DNA of 8,061 nt from Patescibacteria group bacterium. Lineage in GTDB: Bacteria > Patescibacteriota > Minisyncoccia > Portnoybacterales > UBA2143. Within the stretch, counting starts at the first letter, position 1; each line of letters begins with the position of its first letter. Shown here in pieces: positions 1-6,206 of this stretch. The notes under the pieces were generated by a model. The model searched no databases, was not told the origin of the DNA, and saw nothing but the letters and a program-made list of their open reading frames with translations. The position numbers and the translations under genes were made by a program. Location: positions 1-8,061 of the forward strand of contig JAHJUH010000047.1 of assembly GCA_018829245.1 (NCBI GenBank), given 5' to 3'.

Positions 1-153
1 GGAGGATCAAAAAACATCCAAAAAGCAAAAACCGCTATTAAAAAAGCTCGCAAAGGAAGATATACAATTTGTCCTTGCAAGCACATTCCTACCATAGAAG
101 AGATTAACAGAAAACCCTTTAATTGTTCTGAATGTGGACAATCTTTTATTTAA
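1..153 (+). CDS. C-terminal fragment of a DksA/TraR-like zinc-finger protein (5' end outside window)
   Basis: The frame is open from the left edge and ends in TAA, with TGA as the next in-frame codon, a tandem stop. The 50 visible residues are lysine-rich and then carry a probable zinc site: C24-P-C26, fifteen residues, then C42-S-E-C45. The pattern AIKK..KGRYTIC..IP...INRKPF.CSECG resembles the C-terminal zinc finger of DksA/TraR proteins, which bind RNA polymerase in the secondary channel and modulate transcription with ppGpp. It departs from DksA in having CxC instead of CxxC and 15 instead of 17 residues between the cysteine pairs, so the family call is tentative; another small zinc-ribbon protein is possible. 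The diagnostic coiled coil would lie outside the window. The gene converges on the glycosyltransferase gene with a shared terminator between them. Confidence 0.6.
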   Translation, partial: GGSKNIQKAKTAIKKARKGRYTICPCKHIPTIEEINRKPFNCSECGQSFI

Positions 154-205
154 TGACCGGGTGGGCATATGCTCTCTCGAGAGCCCGCTCATTAGATAAG
201 GTGGG

Positions 206-224
206 GGCAAAACAAAATTTTGCC
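206..224. repeat. Small inverted repeat (hairpin) in the 3' spacer of the zinc-finger gene
   Basis: GGCAAAA (206-212) and TTTTGCC (218-224) form a 7-bp stem with a 5-nt loop. No T run follows, so it is not an intrinsic terminator by itself. It could be a 3'-end stabilising stem for the upstream transcript; that role is inference. Confidence 0.4.
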
Positions 225-229
225 TAAAT

Positions 230-265
230 AAAAAGCCGGGGAATCAAACGATTCCTCGGTTTTTC
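230..265. terminator. Bidirectional intrinsic terminator between convergent genes
   Basis: A 10-bp stem (CCGGGGAATC at 236-245 and GATTCCTCGG at 250-259, one G-T wobble) closes a 4-nt AAAC loop. It is preceded by an A run (231-234) and followed by TTTTT (260-264), so it works as a terminator in both directions. It lies 8 nt beyond the 3' end of the minus-strand glycosyltransferase gene and about 80 nt after the stop of the plus-strand zinc-finger gene. Confidence 0.85.
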
Positions 266-272
266 TATTTCC

Positions 273-1838
273 CTATTTTACTTCCTGCTTTGGCGTAACC
301 CAAAATCCCATATACTTACCTAACATTAAACGAGTCTGGGCTTCTAATCCTGGAATAGCTCCAAGAAATAAGATGGTAAAAGGCACTAAAATCCATTGAA
401 CAACCATTCCTAAATGATTAATTATTCCATATTTTTTAGGTCTTTTTGGTAATAATAAAGTGCTGTAAATAGCTGATCCAATTAAACCAATCATGGCTAA
501 AGTCATTAAAGTTCGAGTAACTCGAGGTAAATTATATGATAAAAGAGTAACATTAAATTTATCTCCTCCTAAAAACAAAGGTAGCCAGCCAAGAATGAAT
601 ATAAGGATGGCATTAGTTGCCCAAGACCAAAATCCTTCTATTTGAATCCAAGTCCAATGAAATTTCTTTTGCAAGGAAATTTTTTTATTCTTTAAAAATC
701 CAAATGTTAGAAAAGGAATGTTTTCTGATCCCCAACCCCAGCGTCTTTGCTGTTTATAAACATTAGTAGCTGTTTTCCAAAAAGTCTGCGCTAAATTAGC
801 ATCCATTGAAACTGGATAATTCAAAGGAACTACTTTGTAATCCCCATTATAATAAAGCAAACATTGCCAGAAAACCCTTGAATCTTCAGAAACAATACTA
901 GTTGTCCAAAAATCAATATCATTTAAAGTTTTAAAGCTTAATGCTTGGGAAGAAAAAGTAGAAAGCCGTTCTGGCCTCTGTTGCTGAATCATCTGCCAAA
1001 AAGTTCCTGAAGTAGCTACTACTCGGGAAATAGAAGGCGCTTCCCAAATATTATTATTATAAACTGGAATTGGCTGGTAACTCGTTTGAGTTGGTTTTTC
1101 AGCTGTTAAATAATAATAGGTTAAGCAAGAAAAATATTTTGGGAAAATCTGGGTATCAATATCAAAACAAGAAACAACAATATTTTCATAAGGAATTTTT
1201 TTATCCCGCCCGGCAGGGCAGGCATCAATAATATCTTTTTTAGCTTGCTTAGCCATCCATGTAATATTAGCTGCTTTGCCAGCTAATTCACCTACAATAT
1301 CTTGAGGATGAGTAGTAATTAAAAATTTATAAAATTGATCGCCAAATTCTTCTTTAATTCTCTGAGCTATATCTTGAGCTGGCTGTCCAGCTCGTTCTTC
1401 AGCTCCTAAAACAACAATTATTTTATCTTTAGGATAATCTGAATTAATAATTGCCTGAAAAGTTTCTCTAGCTACTTCAAATGATTCATTGTAAAAAGGA
1501 AGAATGACTAAATGATAAACATCCTGCCAGTCCTTATTCTTAACTGATTTAACTTTCTCCAACCAATTAATCTTTATCTGTTTTTTCATTTTATAATAAC
1601 TAAATCTTAAATGCACAGAAAGATAAACTGTTTTTAACAGCCAATAAACATCAAAAGCGATAATAAAGAAAGCAACCCAGATTGGCTGAAGCCAAGATAA
1701 AAAAACAACGCCTAATAGCGTTAACCAAGACAAAGCCCCTGGCATAATTTCAAAAGCCCGATAAATCAATCTTTCTTTCGGGCTTTTTAAATCACTAGCT
1801 TTACCTATTTTTAAATAATATTTATCTGAGGAAAGCAT
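273..1838 (-). CDS. Membrane-bound family 2 glycosyltransferase (processive, cellulose/hyaluronan-synthase-like)
   Basis: This 521-residue inner-membrane enzyme should transfer sugars from nucleotide-sugar donors in the cytoplasm onto a growing envelope glycan; donor and product cannot be told from sequence. Two N-terminal helices (about 36-50 and 53-69) precede a GT-A domain with the nucleotide-site motif LPFYNES (113-119), GKAANITW (187-194), the metal-binding DID (226-228), the catalytic-base region SED (317-319) and QQRRW (363-367). Three more hydrophobic segments follow (about 405-424, 443-464, 475-497). The D..DxD..ED..QxxRW order is the signature of processive GT2 enzymes. The usual DD/DxSD after the second strand is replaced by a GAEE segment near 145-148. 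Residues 206-211 (ACPAGR) are encoded by a GC-rich palindrome. The ATG lies 7 nt past the tRNA-Glu 3' end with no Shine-Dalgarno, so it is probably read with the tRNA. Confidence 0.9.
   Translation of the reverse strand: MLSSDKYYLKIGKASDLKSPKERLIYRAFEIMPGALSWLTLLGVVFLSWLQPIWVAFFIIAFDVYWLLKTVYLSVHLRFSYYKMKKQIKINWLEKVKSVKNKDWQDVYHLVILPFYNESFEVARETFQAIINSDYPKDKIIVVLGAEERAGQPAQDIAQRIKEEFGDQFYKFLITTHPQDIVGELAGKAANITWMAKQAKKDIIDACPAGRDKKIPYENIVVSCFDIDTQIFPKYFSCLTYYYLTAEKPTQTSYQPIPVYNNNIWEAPSISRVVATSGTFWQMIQQQRPERLSTFSSQALSFKTLNDIDFWTTSIVSEDSRVFWQCLLYYNGDYKVVPLNYPVSMDANLAQTFWKTATNVYKQQRRWGWGSENIPFLTFGFLKNKKISLQKKFHWTWIQIEGFWSWATNAILIFILGWLPLFLGGDKFNVTLLSYNLPRVTRTLMTLAMIGLIGSAIYSTLLLPKRPKKYGIINHLGMVVQWILVPFTILFLGAIPGLEAQTRLMLGKYMGFWVTPKQEVK
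1205..1223 (-). repeat. GC-rich palindromic element inserted in-frame in the glycosyltransferase gene
   Basis: In the mRNA sense the element is CCTGCCC-TGCC-GGGCGGG preceded by G, a 7-bp stem with one U-G wobble and a 4-nt loop. It has 17 G/C in 19 bases, against roughly one third in the flanking gene. It is read as codons for A-C-P-A-G-R (residues 206-211) between the GKA.N and DxD motifs. This looks like a REP-type or coding palindromic element that landed in frame. I recall CPAGR peptides in Patescibacteria proteins, but could not verify that here. Confidence 0.6.
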
Positions 1839-1845
1839 AAATTAG

Positions 1846-1917
1846 TAGCCCCACGGGGAATCGAACCCCGGTTGCAGGAATGAAAATCCTGCGTCCTAAC
1901 CACTAGACGATGGGGCC
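1846..1917 (-). tRNA. tRNA-Glu (anticodon UUC)
   Basis: Read on the minus strand, the cloverleaf has an acceptor stem GGCCCCA/TGGGGCT (G1-U72 wobble), a D arm GTCTAGTGGTTAGGAC, an anticodon stem CAGGA/TCCTG with loop TTTTCAT, and a T arm GGGG-TTCGATT-CCCC. The anticodon at loop positions 3-5 is TTC, decoding GAA/GAG. The discriminator is A at 1846 and is followed by CTA, so CCA is not encoded and must be added by a tRNA nucleotidyltransferase. A well-placed promoter lies just upstream. The glycosyltransferase start codon follows after 7 nt, which suggests a tRNA-mRNA dicistron. Confidence 0.95.
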
Positions 1918-1922
1918 ATCTA

Positions 1923-1951
1923 TTGTCACATCATACAACTTAAGCTATTAT
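1923..1951 (+). promoter_or_regulatory. Promoter for tsaD, giving a nearly leaderless transcript
   Basis: TTGTCA (1923-1928), a 17-nt spacer and TATTAT (1946-1951) each match the sigma-70-type consensus at 5 of 6 positions. Transcription should start near 1958, leaving about 4 nt before the tsaD ATG at 1962. That agrees with the absence of any Shine-Dalgarno there. Confidence 0.7.
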
Positions 1952-1958
1952 TTGTAAA
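1930..1958 (-). promoter_or_regulatory. Promoter for tRNA-Glu and the glycosyltransferase gene
   Basis: On the minus strand, TTTACA (1958-1953) is separated by exactly 17 nt from TATGAT (1935-1930). Each hexamer matches the housekeeping sigma consensus at 5 of 6 positions. The predicted start near 1923 leaves about 6 nt of leader before the tRNA 5' end at 1917. It overlaps the tsaD promoter on the other strand. Confidence 0.75.
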
Positions 1959-1961
1959 GAT

Positions 1962-2960
1962 ATGAATATTTTAGGAATTGAAACATCTTGTGATGATACT
2001 GGAATTGCTTTAGTAGAATGCGACAAAAAAAATTGTCGTATTTTATCTAATGTAGTTTCTTCACAAATAAAGGTACATGCTCCCTATGGTGGAGTTGTGC
2101 CTAATTTAGCTGCCCGAGCACACTTAGAAAATATTGGGCTTTGTTTAAAACAAGCTTTAAAAAAAGCTAAATATCCTAAAATTGATTTGATTGCTGTAAC
2201 CAATGGACCTGGCTTAATTCCTTGTCTTTTAGTAGGAGTTAATTTTGCCAAGGCCTTAGCTTATGCCTGGAAAAAACCAATTATAGGGATTAATCATATC
2301 GAAGGACATATTTATGCTAATAATCTTAAAAACTTCCCTATTCTTTGTTTAATTGTTTCTGGAGGACATACTCAATTAATTTTAATGAAAGATCATGGAA
2401 AATATGAATTAATTGGACAAACAAGAGATGATGCAGTTGGCGAGGCCTTTGACAAAGTAGCTAAATTATTAGGCCTGAGCTACCCAGGCGGCCCAATTAT
2501 TTCTGAAAAAGCTGAAAAGGGAAATCCACAAGCATTTGATTTGCCCCGTCCAATGATAAATACAAAAGATTTTGATTTTTCTTTTTCTGGATTAAAAACT
2601 GCTGTGCTCTACGAAACTAAAAGAAAAAAGAAATTTTCTGAAGAATATATTAATGATATGGCAGCTTCATTCCAACAAGCTGCTATTGATGTTTTAATTA
2701 ATAAAACAATTAAAGCAGCTAAAAAATATAAGCCAAAGACAATTATTTTATCTGGCGGCGTAGCTGCTAATCAGGAATTAAAAAAACAAATGAAAGAAAT
2801 AATTAAAAAGGAATTGCCAAAAACTCAATTTAGTATTCCAGATTCTAAATTATGCACTGACAATGGAGCAATGATTGCTATAACTGCTTATTACAAAAAC
2901 AAACCAGCTTTGTTTAAAAGCTGGGTTAAAATTAATGCAAATGCAAATTTAAAATTATAA
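1962..2960 (+). CDS. tsaD: tRNA N6-adenosine threonylcarbamoyltransferase TsaD
   Basis: TsaD (older names YgjD/Gcp) transfers the threonylcarbamoyl group from threonylcarbamoyl-adenylate to A37 of tRNAs reading ANN codons, making t6A in the cytoplasm, usually with TsaB and TsaE. At 332 residues it is full length for the bacterial family. Visible signatures are the N-terminal ASKHA-fold motif ILGIETSCDDT (3-13), the metal-binding HIEGH (H112, H116), SGGHT (133-137), DDAVGEAFDK (156-165), YPGGP (174-178), FSFSGLKTA (206-214), LSGGVAAN (263-270) and CTDNGAMIA (298-306, with D300 a metal ligand). The ATG at 1962 begins the conserved N-terminus and is supported by the promoter just upstream; there is no Shine-Dalgarno. 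TsaB, TsaC and TsaE are not in this window. Its stop is only 4 nt from that of a convergent small gene. Confidence 0.97.
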   Translation: MNILGIETSCDDTGIALVECDKKNCRILSNVVSSQIKVHAPYGGVVPNLAARAHLENIGLCLKQALKKAKYPKIDLIAVTNGPGLIPCLLVGVNFAKALAYAWKKPIIGINHIEGHIYANNLKNFPILCLIVSGGHTQLILMKDHGKYELIGQTRDDAVGEAFDKVAKLLGLSYPGGPIISEKAEKGNPQAFDLPRPMINTKDFDFSFSGLKTAVLYETKRKKKFSEEYINDMAASFQQAAIDVLINKTIKAAKKYKPKTIILSGGVAANQELKKQMKEIIKKELPKTQFSIPDSKLCTDNGAMIAITAYYKNKPALFKSWVKINANANLKL

Positions 2961-2964
2961 CAAC

Positions 2965-3183
2965 CTACTTCCAAAAACTTATACCAACAACCAACTCTCC
3001 GATTGTTGAATAATTGCCAGTCAATACAGCATTCCTTAAAAAAACCGTTAAGCGTTCCATAATCTTCTTCTTAGCGCTTTGCGGAATAACTGTATCCCAA
3101 CTAACCAATTTTAAGGGCTGGCCTGTTTCCTCAGATATAATTTCTGAAATAATACTAAATGCTTCCTGTGTTTTTTGATTCAT
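2965..3183 (-). CDS. Small orphan protein of 72 residues, unknown function
   Basis: I do not recognise this protein. Its reality is supported by a perfect AAGGAGG Shine-Dalgarno 6 nt before the ATG at 3183, better than any large gene here has. The sequence suggests a soluble alpha/beta or mainly helical domain: a helix around 3-19 (amphipathic, acidic), a short strand around 23-33 (PLKLVSWDTVIP), a basic helix around 35-54 (SAKKKIMERL, then LRNAV) and a hydrophobic C-terminus ending ISFWK. There is no signal peptide, clear membrane helix or cysteine. Codon choice differs from the neighbours: four of six lysines are AAG, and CCG, ACG, CGC and AGG occur, which may indicate a different history. 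It is divergent from valS and converges on tsaD. No good promoter was found on this strand; only weak AT-rich candidates exist. Confidence 0.7.
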   Translation of the reverse strand: MNQKTQEAFSIISEIISEETGQPLKLVSWDTVIPQSAKKKIMERLTVFLRNAVLTGNYSTIGELVVGISFWK

Positions 3184-3188
3184 TTGAT

Positions 3189-3195
3189 CCTCCTT
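3189..3195 (-). promoter_or_regulatory. Perfect Shine-Dalgarno of the 72-codon gene
   Basis: AAGGAGG on the minus strand, followed by ATCAA(A) and then ATG at 3183. The spacing is about 5-6 nt, optimal for the 16S rRNA anti-Shine-Dalgarno. It fixes the start codon and shows that this organism does use canonical sites. It overlaps the first bases of the valS -35 box on the other strand. Confidence 0.8.
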
Positions 3196-3222
3196 GAAAA
3201 AAAACAGTTAATAAGATATATT
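3194..3222 (+). promoter_or_regulatory. Promoter of the valS operon
   Basis: TTGAAA (3194-3199), a 17-nt spacer containing an A tract, and TATATT (3217-3222) each match consensus at 5 of 6 positions. Predicted start near 3229 gives a leader of about 48 nt to the valS ATG. The leader shows no clear Shine-Dalgarno and no obvious T-box structure, so there is no sign of tRNA-sensing control. Confidence 0.6.
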
Positions 3223-3276
3223 TAAGAAATAGAAAGAACTAAATTTATTTTTAAACAATAACACGTAAGTTAATAA

Positions 3277-5430
3277 ATGTCAAAAGAATTATCTAAAACA
3301 TACAATCCAGAAGAAAATGAAAAAAAGATTTACCGAAAATGGGAAAAATCTGGTTTTTTTAATCCTAACAAATTAAAATTAAAAAAGAATAGCAAACCAT
3401 ATACCATTACTATTCCCCCTCCTAATGTAACTGGTGAACTTCATATGGGCCATGCTATGAATGCTTTTATTCAAGATGCTTTAATTCGCTGGAAAAGAAT
3501 GCAGGGGTATAAAACCCTATGGCTACCTGGAACTGATCATGCTGGAATTGCTACTCAAAATGTAGTTGAAAAAAATTTAAAAAAACAGGGATTAACTCGT
3601 CATAAGCTTGGCAAAAAAAAACTTCTTAAAGAAATCTGGGTCTGGAAAGATAAATACGGTAATTTAATTCTGGAACAATTAAAAAGATTAGGCTGTTCAT
3701 GTGATTGGTCACGAACAGCTTTTACTATGGACCCTGATTATCAAAAAGCAGTTAAAGCTGCTTTTCTCCATTTCTATAACAAAGGATGGATTTATCAAGG
3801 AAAAAGAGTAGTTAATTGGTGTCCTAGATGCCAAACAAGCTTATCTGATTTAGAATTAGAGCATAAGGAAGAAAAAAGTCATTTATGGTATATTAAATAC
3901 CCTTTAGTCAAGCCAATTGGAACAAAAAAACATATTACTGTTGCCACAACTCGGCCAGAAACAATGCTTGGCGATACAGCAGTAGCAGTTCATCCTAATG
4001 ATAAAAGATACAAAAAGTTTATTGGACAAAAAGTAATTTTACCATTAACTAACAGAGAAATACCTATTATTGCTGATTCAATTCTTGATCCTGAATTCGG
4101 CACTGGCGCATTAAAAGTAACTCCAGCTCATTCCATGATTGATGCAGAAATTGCTGAAAAACATAATTTGCCAGCAATTCAAGTTATTAGCGATAAAGGA
4201 CGGATGACTAAAAAAGCTGGTCACAAATTTGCCAGCTTAACTGTCTTAGACGCTCGTGAAAAAGTTATCAAAGAATTAAAAAAGAAAAAACTATTAGAAA
4301 AAACAAAAGATTATACTCATCAAATTCCTCGTTGTTATCGCTGTGATTCAGCTATTGAACCGTTAATCAGCCCGCAATGGTTTTTAAAAATGGATAATTT
4401 AGCTAATCAAGCAATTAAAGCAGTTAAAAGCAATAAAATTAAATTTCATCCTAAACGCTGGGAAAAAGTATACTTTGATTGGTTAAAAAACATTAAAGAT
4501 TGGTGTATTTCCCGCCAGATTTGGTGGGGGCATCAATTGCCTATTTGGCAATGCCAAAATAAAAAAACAGAATATTTTGCTTCAGATAAAACACCAAAAG
4601 AATGCTCTGTTTGCAATAAATGCAAACCAGAACAAATTGAAGATGTTTTAGACACTTGGTTTTCTTCAGCTTTATGGCCTTTTGCTACTTTAGGCTGGCC
4701 TAAGCAAACCAAAGATTTAAAAGAATTTTATCCAACTAATACTTTAAGCACGGCTCGTGATATTATTAATCTCTGGGTTGCAAGAATGATTTTTTCAAGC
4801 ACAGAATTAATTGAAAAAACACCTTTTCAAGATGTTATTATCCACGCCACTATTTTTGCAAAAAACGGACAAAAAATGAGCAAATCATTAGGCACTGGCG
4901 TTGATCCTTTAGATTTAATTGAACAATACGGATCTGACGCCACTCGCTTTGGTATGCTTTACCAAGCATTAATCAATCAAGATATTCTTTTTTCTGAAGA
5001 AAATATTTTAATGGGGAAGAAATTTGCTAATAAGGTATGGAATGCAAGCAGATTTGCATTAATGCAAATTAATAAAGAAAAAATTAAAATTCCTGATAAT
5101 CCTAATTGGAAAAAAACCACTAAAGCTGACAAAAAAATTCTTAAACAATTAAACATTACTACTAAAAAATTAGATTCCTATTTAGAAACTTTTCAATTTG
5201 GCAAAGCTACTCATTTGCTTTATGATTTCTTCTGGCATGATTTCTGTGATAAATATATTGAATCAGCTAAAAAACAAGACAACGCGCAAACCAAGCAAAT
5301 TCTAGCATATGTTTTATTAAATTCTTTAAAACTACTTCATCCTTTTATGCCATTTGTTACAGAATCAATTTACCAACAACTTCCTTTTAAAGAAAAAGAG
5401 TTTTTAATGATAGAGAACTGGCCTAAATAA
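3277..5430 (+). CDS. valS: Valyl-tRNA synthetase, short form lacking the C-terminal coiled-coil arm
   Basis: This class I aminoacyl-tRNA synthetase charges tRNA-Val with valine using ATP and removes misactivated threonine. The catalytic core is intact: PPPNVTGELHMGHA (47-60) holds the HIGH motif as HMGH (56-59), with GTDHAGIATQ (85-94), WCPRC (181-185), the DTWFSSALWPF segment (459-469) and KMSKS (533-537). The editing domain spans about 200-345, with TTRPETMLGDTAVAVHP (224-240) and AHSMID (284-289); the expected AHDFND has lost its first Asp but keeps D289. Zinc-type cysteine pairs are C182/C185, C353/C356 and C443/C446. The length is 717, against roughly 860-950 in well-studied bacteria. 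The protein stops at ENWPK, near the end of the anticodon-binding domain, so the C-terminal coiled coil that contacts tRNA is missing. First gene of an operon with the PrsW gene 2 nt downstream. Confidence 0.96.
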   Translation: MSKELSKTYNPEENEKKIYRKWEKSGFFNPNKLKLKKNSKPYTITIPPPNVTGELHMGHAMNAFIQDALIRWKRMQGYKTLWLPGTDHAGIATQNVVEKNLKKQGLTRHKLGKKKLLKEIWVWKDKYGNLILEQLKRLGCSCDWSRTAFTMDPDYQKAVKAAFLHFYNKGWIYQGKRVVNWCPRCQTSLSDLELEHKEEKSHLWYIKYPLVKPIGTKKHITVATTRPETMLGDTAVAVHPNDKRYKKFIGQKVILPLTNREIPIIADSILDPEFGTGALKVTPAHSMIDAEIAEKHNLPAIQVISDKGRMTKKAGHKFASLTVLDAREKVIKELKKKKLLEKTKDYTHQIPRCYRCDSAIEPLISPQWFLKMDNLANQAIKAVKSNKIKFHPKRWEKVYFDWLKNIKDWCISRQIWWGHQLPIWQCQNKKTEYFASDKTPKECSVCNKCKPEQIEDVLDTWFSSALWPFATLGWPKQTKDLKEFYPTNTLSTARDIINLWVARMIFSSTELIEKTPFQDVIIHATIFAKNGQKMSKSLGTGVDPLDLIEQYGSDATRFGMLYQALINQDILFSEENILMGKKFANKVWNASRFALMQINKEKIKIPDNPNWKKTTKADKKILKQLNITTKKLDSYLETFQFGKATHLLYDFFWHDFCDKYIESAKKQDNAQTKQILAYVLLNSLKLLHPFMPFVTESIYQQLPFKEKEFLMIENWPK

Positions 5431-5432
5431 TT

Positions 5433-6191
5433 ATGCAATATCTTTTTTACATCTTACTTGGTCTTTTGCCAAGTTTAGTCTGGCTATCTTTTTATTTAAA
5501 AAAAGACAAGCATCCTGAATCTAATTCAATAGTTTTAAGAATTTTTATTTGGGGAATGCTTTTAGCTCCTCTAGCTATTATCTTTGAATTAATTTTAATT
5601 TGGCTGCTTAATCCTAATTCTAATCCTTTAGATCTTTTATCCCAAACATACCAAGCTAGTTTCATCAAAATTATTTTAGCCGCTACATTAATTCCTGCCT
5701 TGGTTGAAGAATATTTAAAATATTCAATTGTTTGGCATAGGTTCCTTAAAAAACCAGAATTTGACGAACCAGTTGACACTATGCTATATTGTATTATAGC
5801 TGGCTTAGGTTTTGCTTCTGTGGAAAATCTGCTTATTCTTTTTAAAATCCCTTTTCCAGATATTGGAAAAGCTTTTACTACAATAGGATTCCGTTTTTTA
5901 GGAGCAACTTTAGTTCATGCCTTAGCTTCAGGAATAGTTGGATACTGGCTAGCTCAAGGATTGCTCAATATTAAAAAAAGAAAAAGATTTATTTTAACCG
6001 GTCTAACTATTGCCATTATTTTCCATAGTTGCTATAATTATCTTGTTATTACTATACTTAATCAAAGAACATATAATGAAAAGCTATTCTTTGTTTCTGT
6101 TATTACTGTTCTTCTAATTTCAACAACATTTCTTGTTTCATATTATTTTAAGAAATTAAAACAACAACAATCTATTTGTAAAACTAATTAA
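5433..6191 (+). CDS. PrsW-family intramembrane protease
   Basis: A 252-residue polytopic membrane protein with about seven to eight hydrophobic segments (for example 2-20, 35-59, 76-91, 116-136, 155-177, 187-208, 217-236). It carries the PrsW signature: EEYLKY (92-97), DEPVDTMLYCIIAGLGFASVEN (111-132, the D.P.D..Y....GFA..EN motif), R154/H162 in RFLGATLVHA, and HSCYN (198-202). PrsW in Bacillus subtilis makes the first cut in an anti-sigma factor during envelope stress; the substrate here is unknown and no sigma/anti-sigma pair is visible. The family is related to CPBP-type membrane proteases. The ATG lies 2 nt after the valS stop with no Shine-Dalgarno, implying translational coupling. The hsp20 gene follows 15 nt later. 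No symbol is given because prsW function in B. subtilis may not transfer. Confidence 0.88.
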   Translation: MQYLFYILLGLLPSLVWLSFYLKKDKHPESNSIVLRIFIWGMLLAPLAIIFELILIWLLNPNSNPLDLLSQTYQASFIKIILAATLIPALVEEYLKYSIVWHRFLKKPEFDEPVDTMLYCIIAGLGFASVENLLILFKIPFPDIGKAFTTIGFRFLGATLVHALASGIVGYWLAQGLLNIKKRKRFILTGLTIAIIFHSCYNYLVITILNQRTYNEKLFFVSVITVLLISTTFLVSYYFKKLKQQQSICKTN

Positions 6192-6206
6192 TAATCTACT
6201 AAATTT

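Noticed and set aside
1..11. GGAGGATCAAA at the left edge as a ribosome binding site (same 11 bases as before the 72-codon gene)
   Set aside because: No start codon follows at usable spacing, and the frame is open through it as part of a coding region; the identity is probably chance.
7..210. Minus-strand reading frame of 67 codons at the left edge
   Set aside because: It lies opposite the zinc-finger gene with its cysteine pattern, starts at TTG without a ribosome site and its product has no recognisable features; it is a shadow frame.
2965..3183. Idea that the 72-residue protein is an acyl carrier protein
   Set aside because: The size and the C-terminal STIGELVVGI recall carrier proteins, but the DSL phosphopantetheine site is absent and no fatty-acid gene is nearby.
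3223..3276. T-box or other riboswitch in the valS leader
   Set aside because: The leader is only about 48 nt, very AT-rich, without T-box sequence or a terminator-type hairpin.
5492..5779. Minus-strand reading frame of 95 codons inside the PrsW gene
   Set aside because: The opposite strand encodes the conserved PrsW motifs, and no ribosome site precedes this frame.
6150..6206. Heat-shock promoter or CIRCE operator before hsp20
   Set aside because: No TTAGCACTC-type inverted repeat and no hexamer pair with proper spacing was found.
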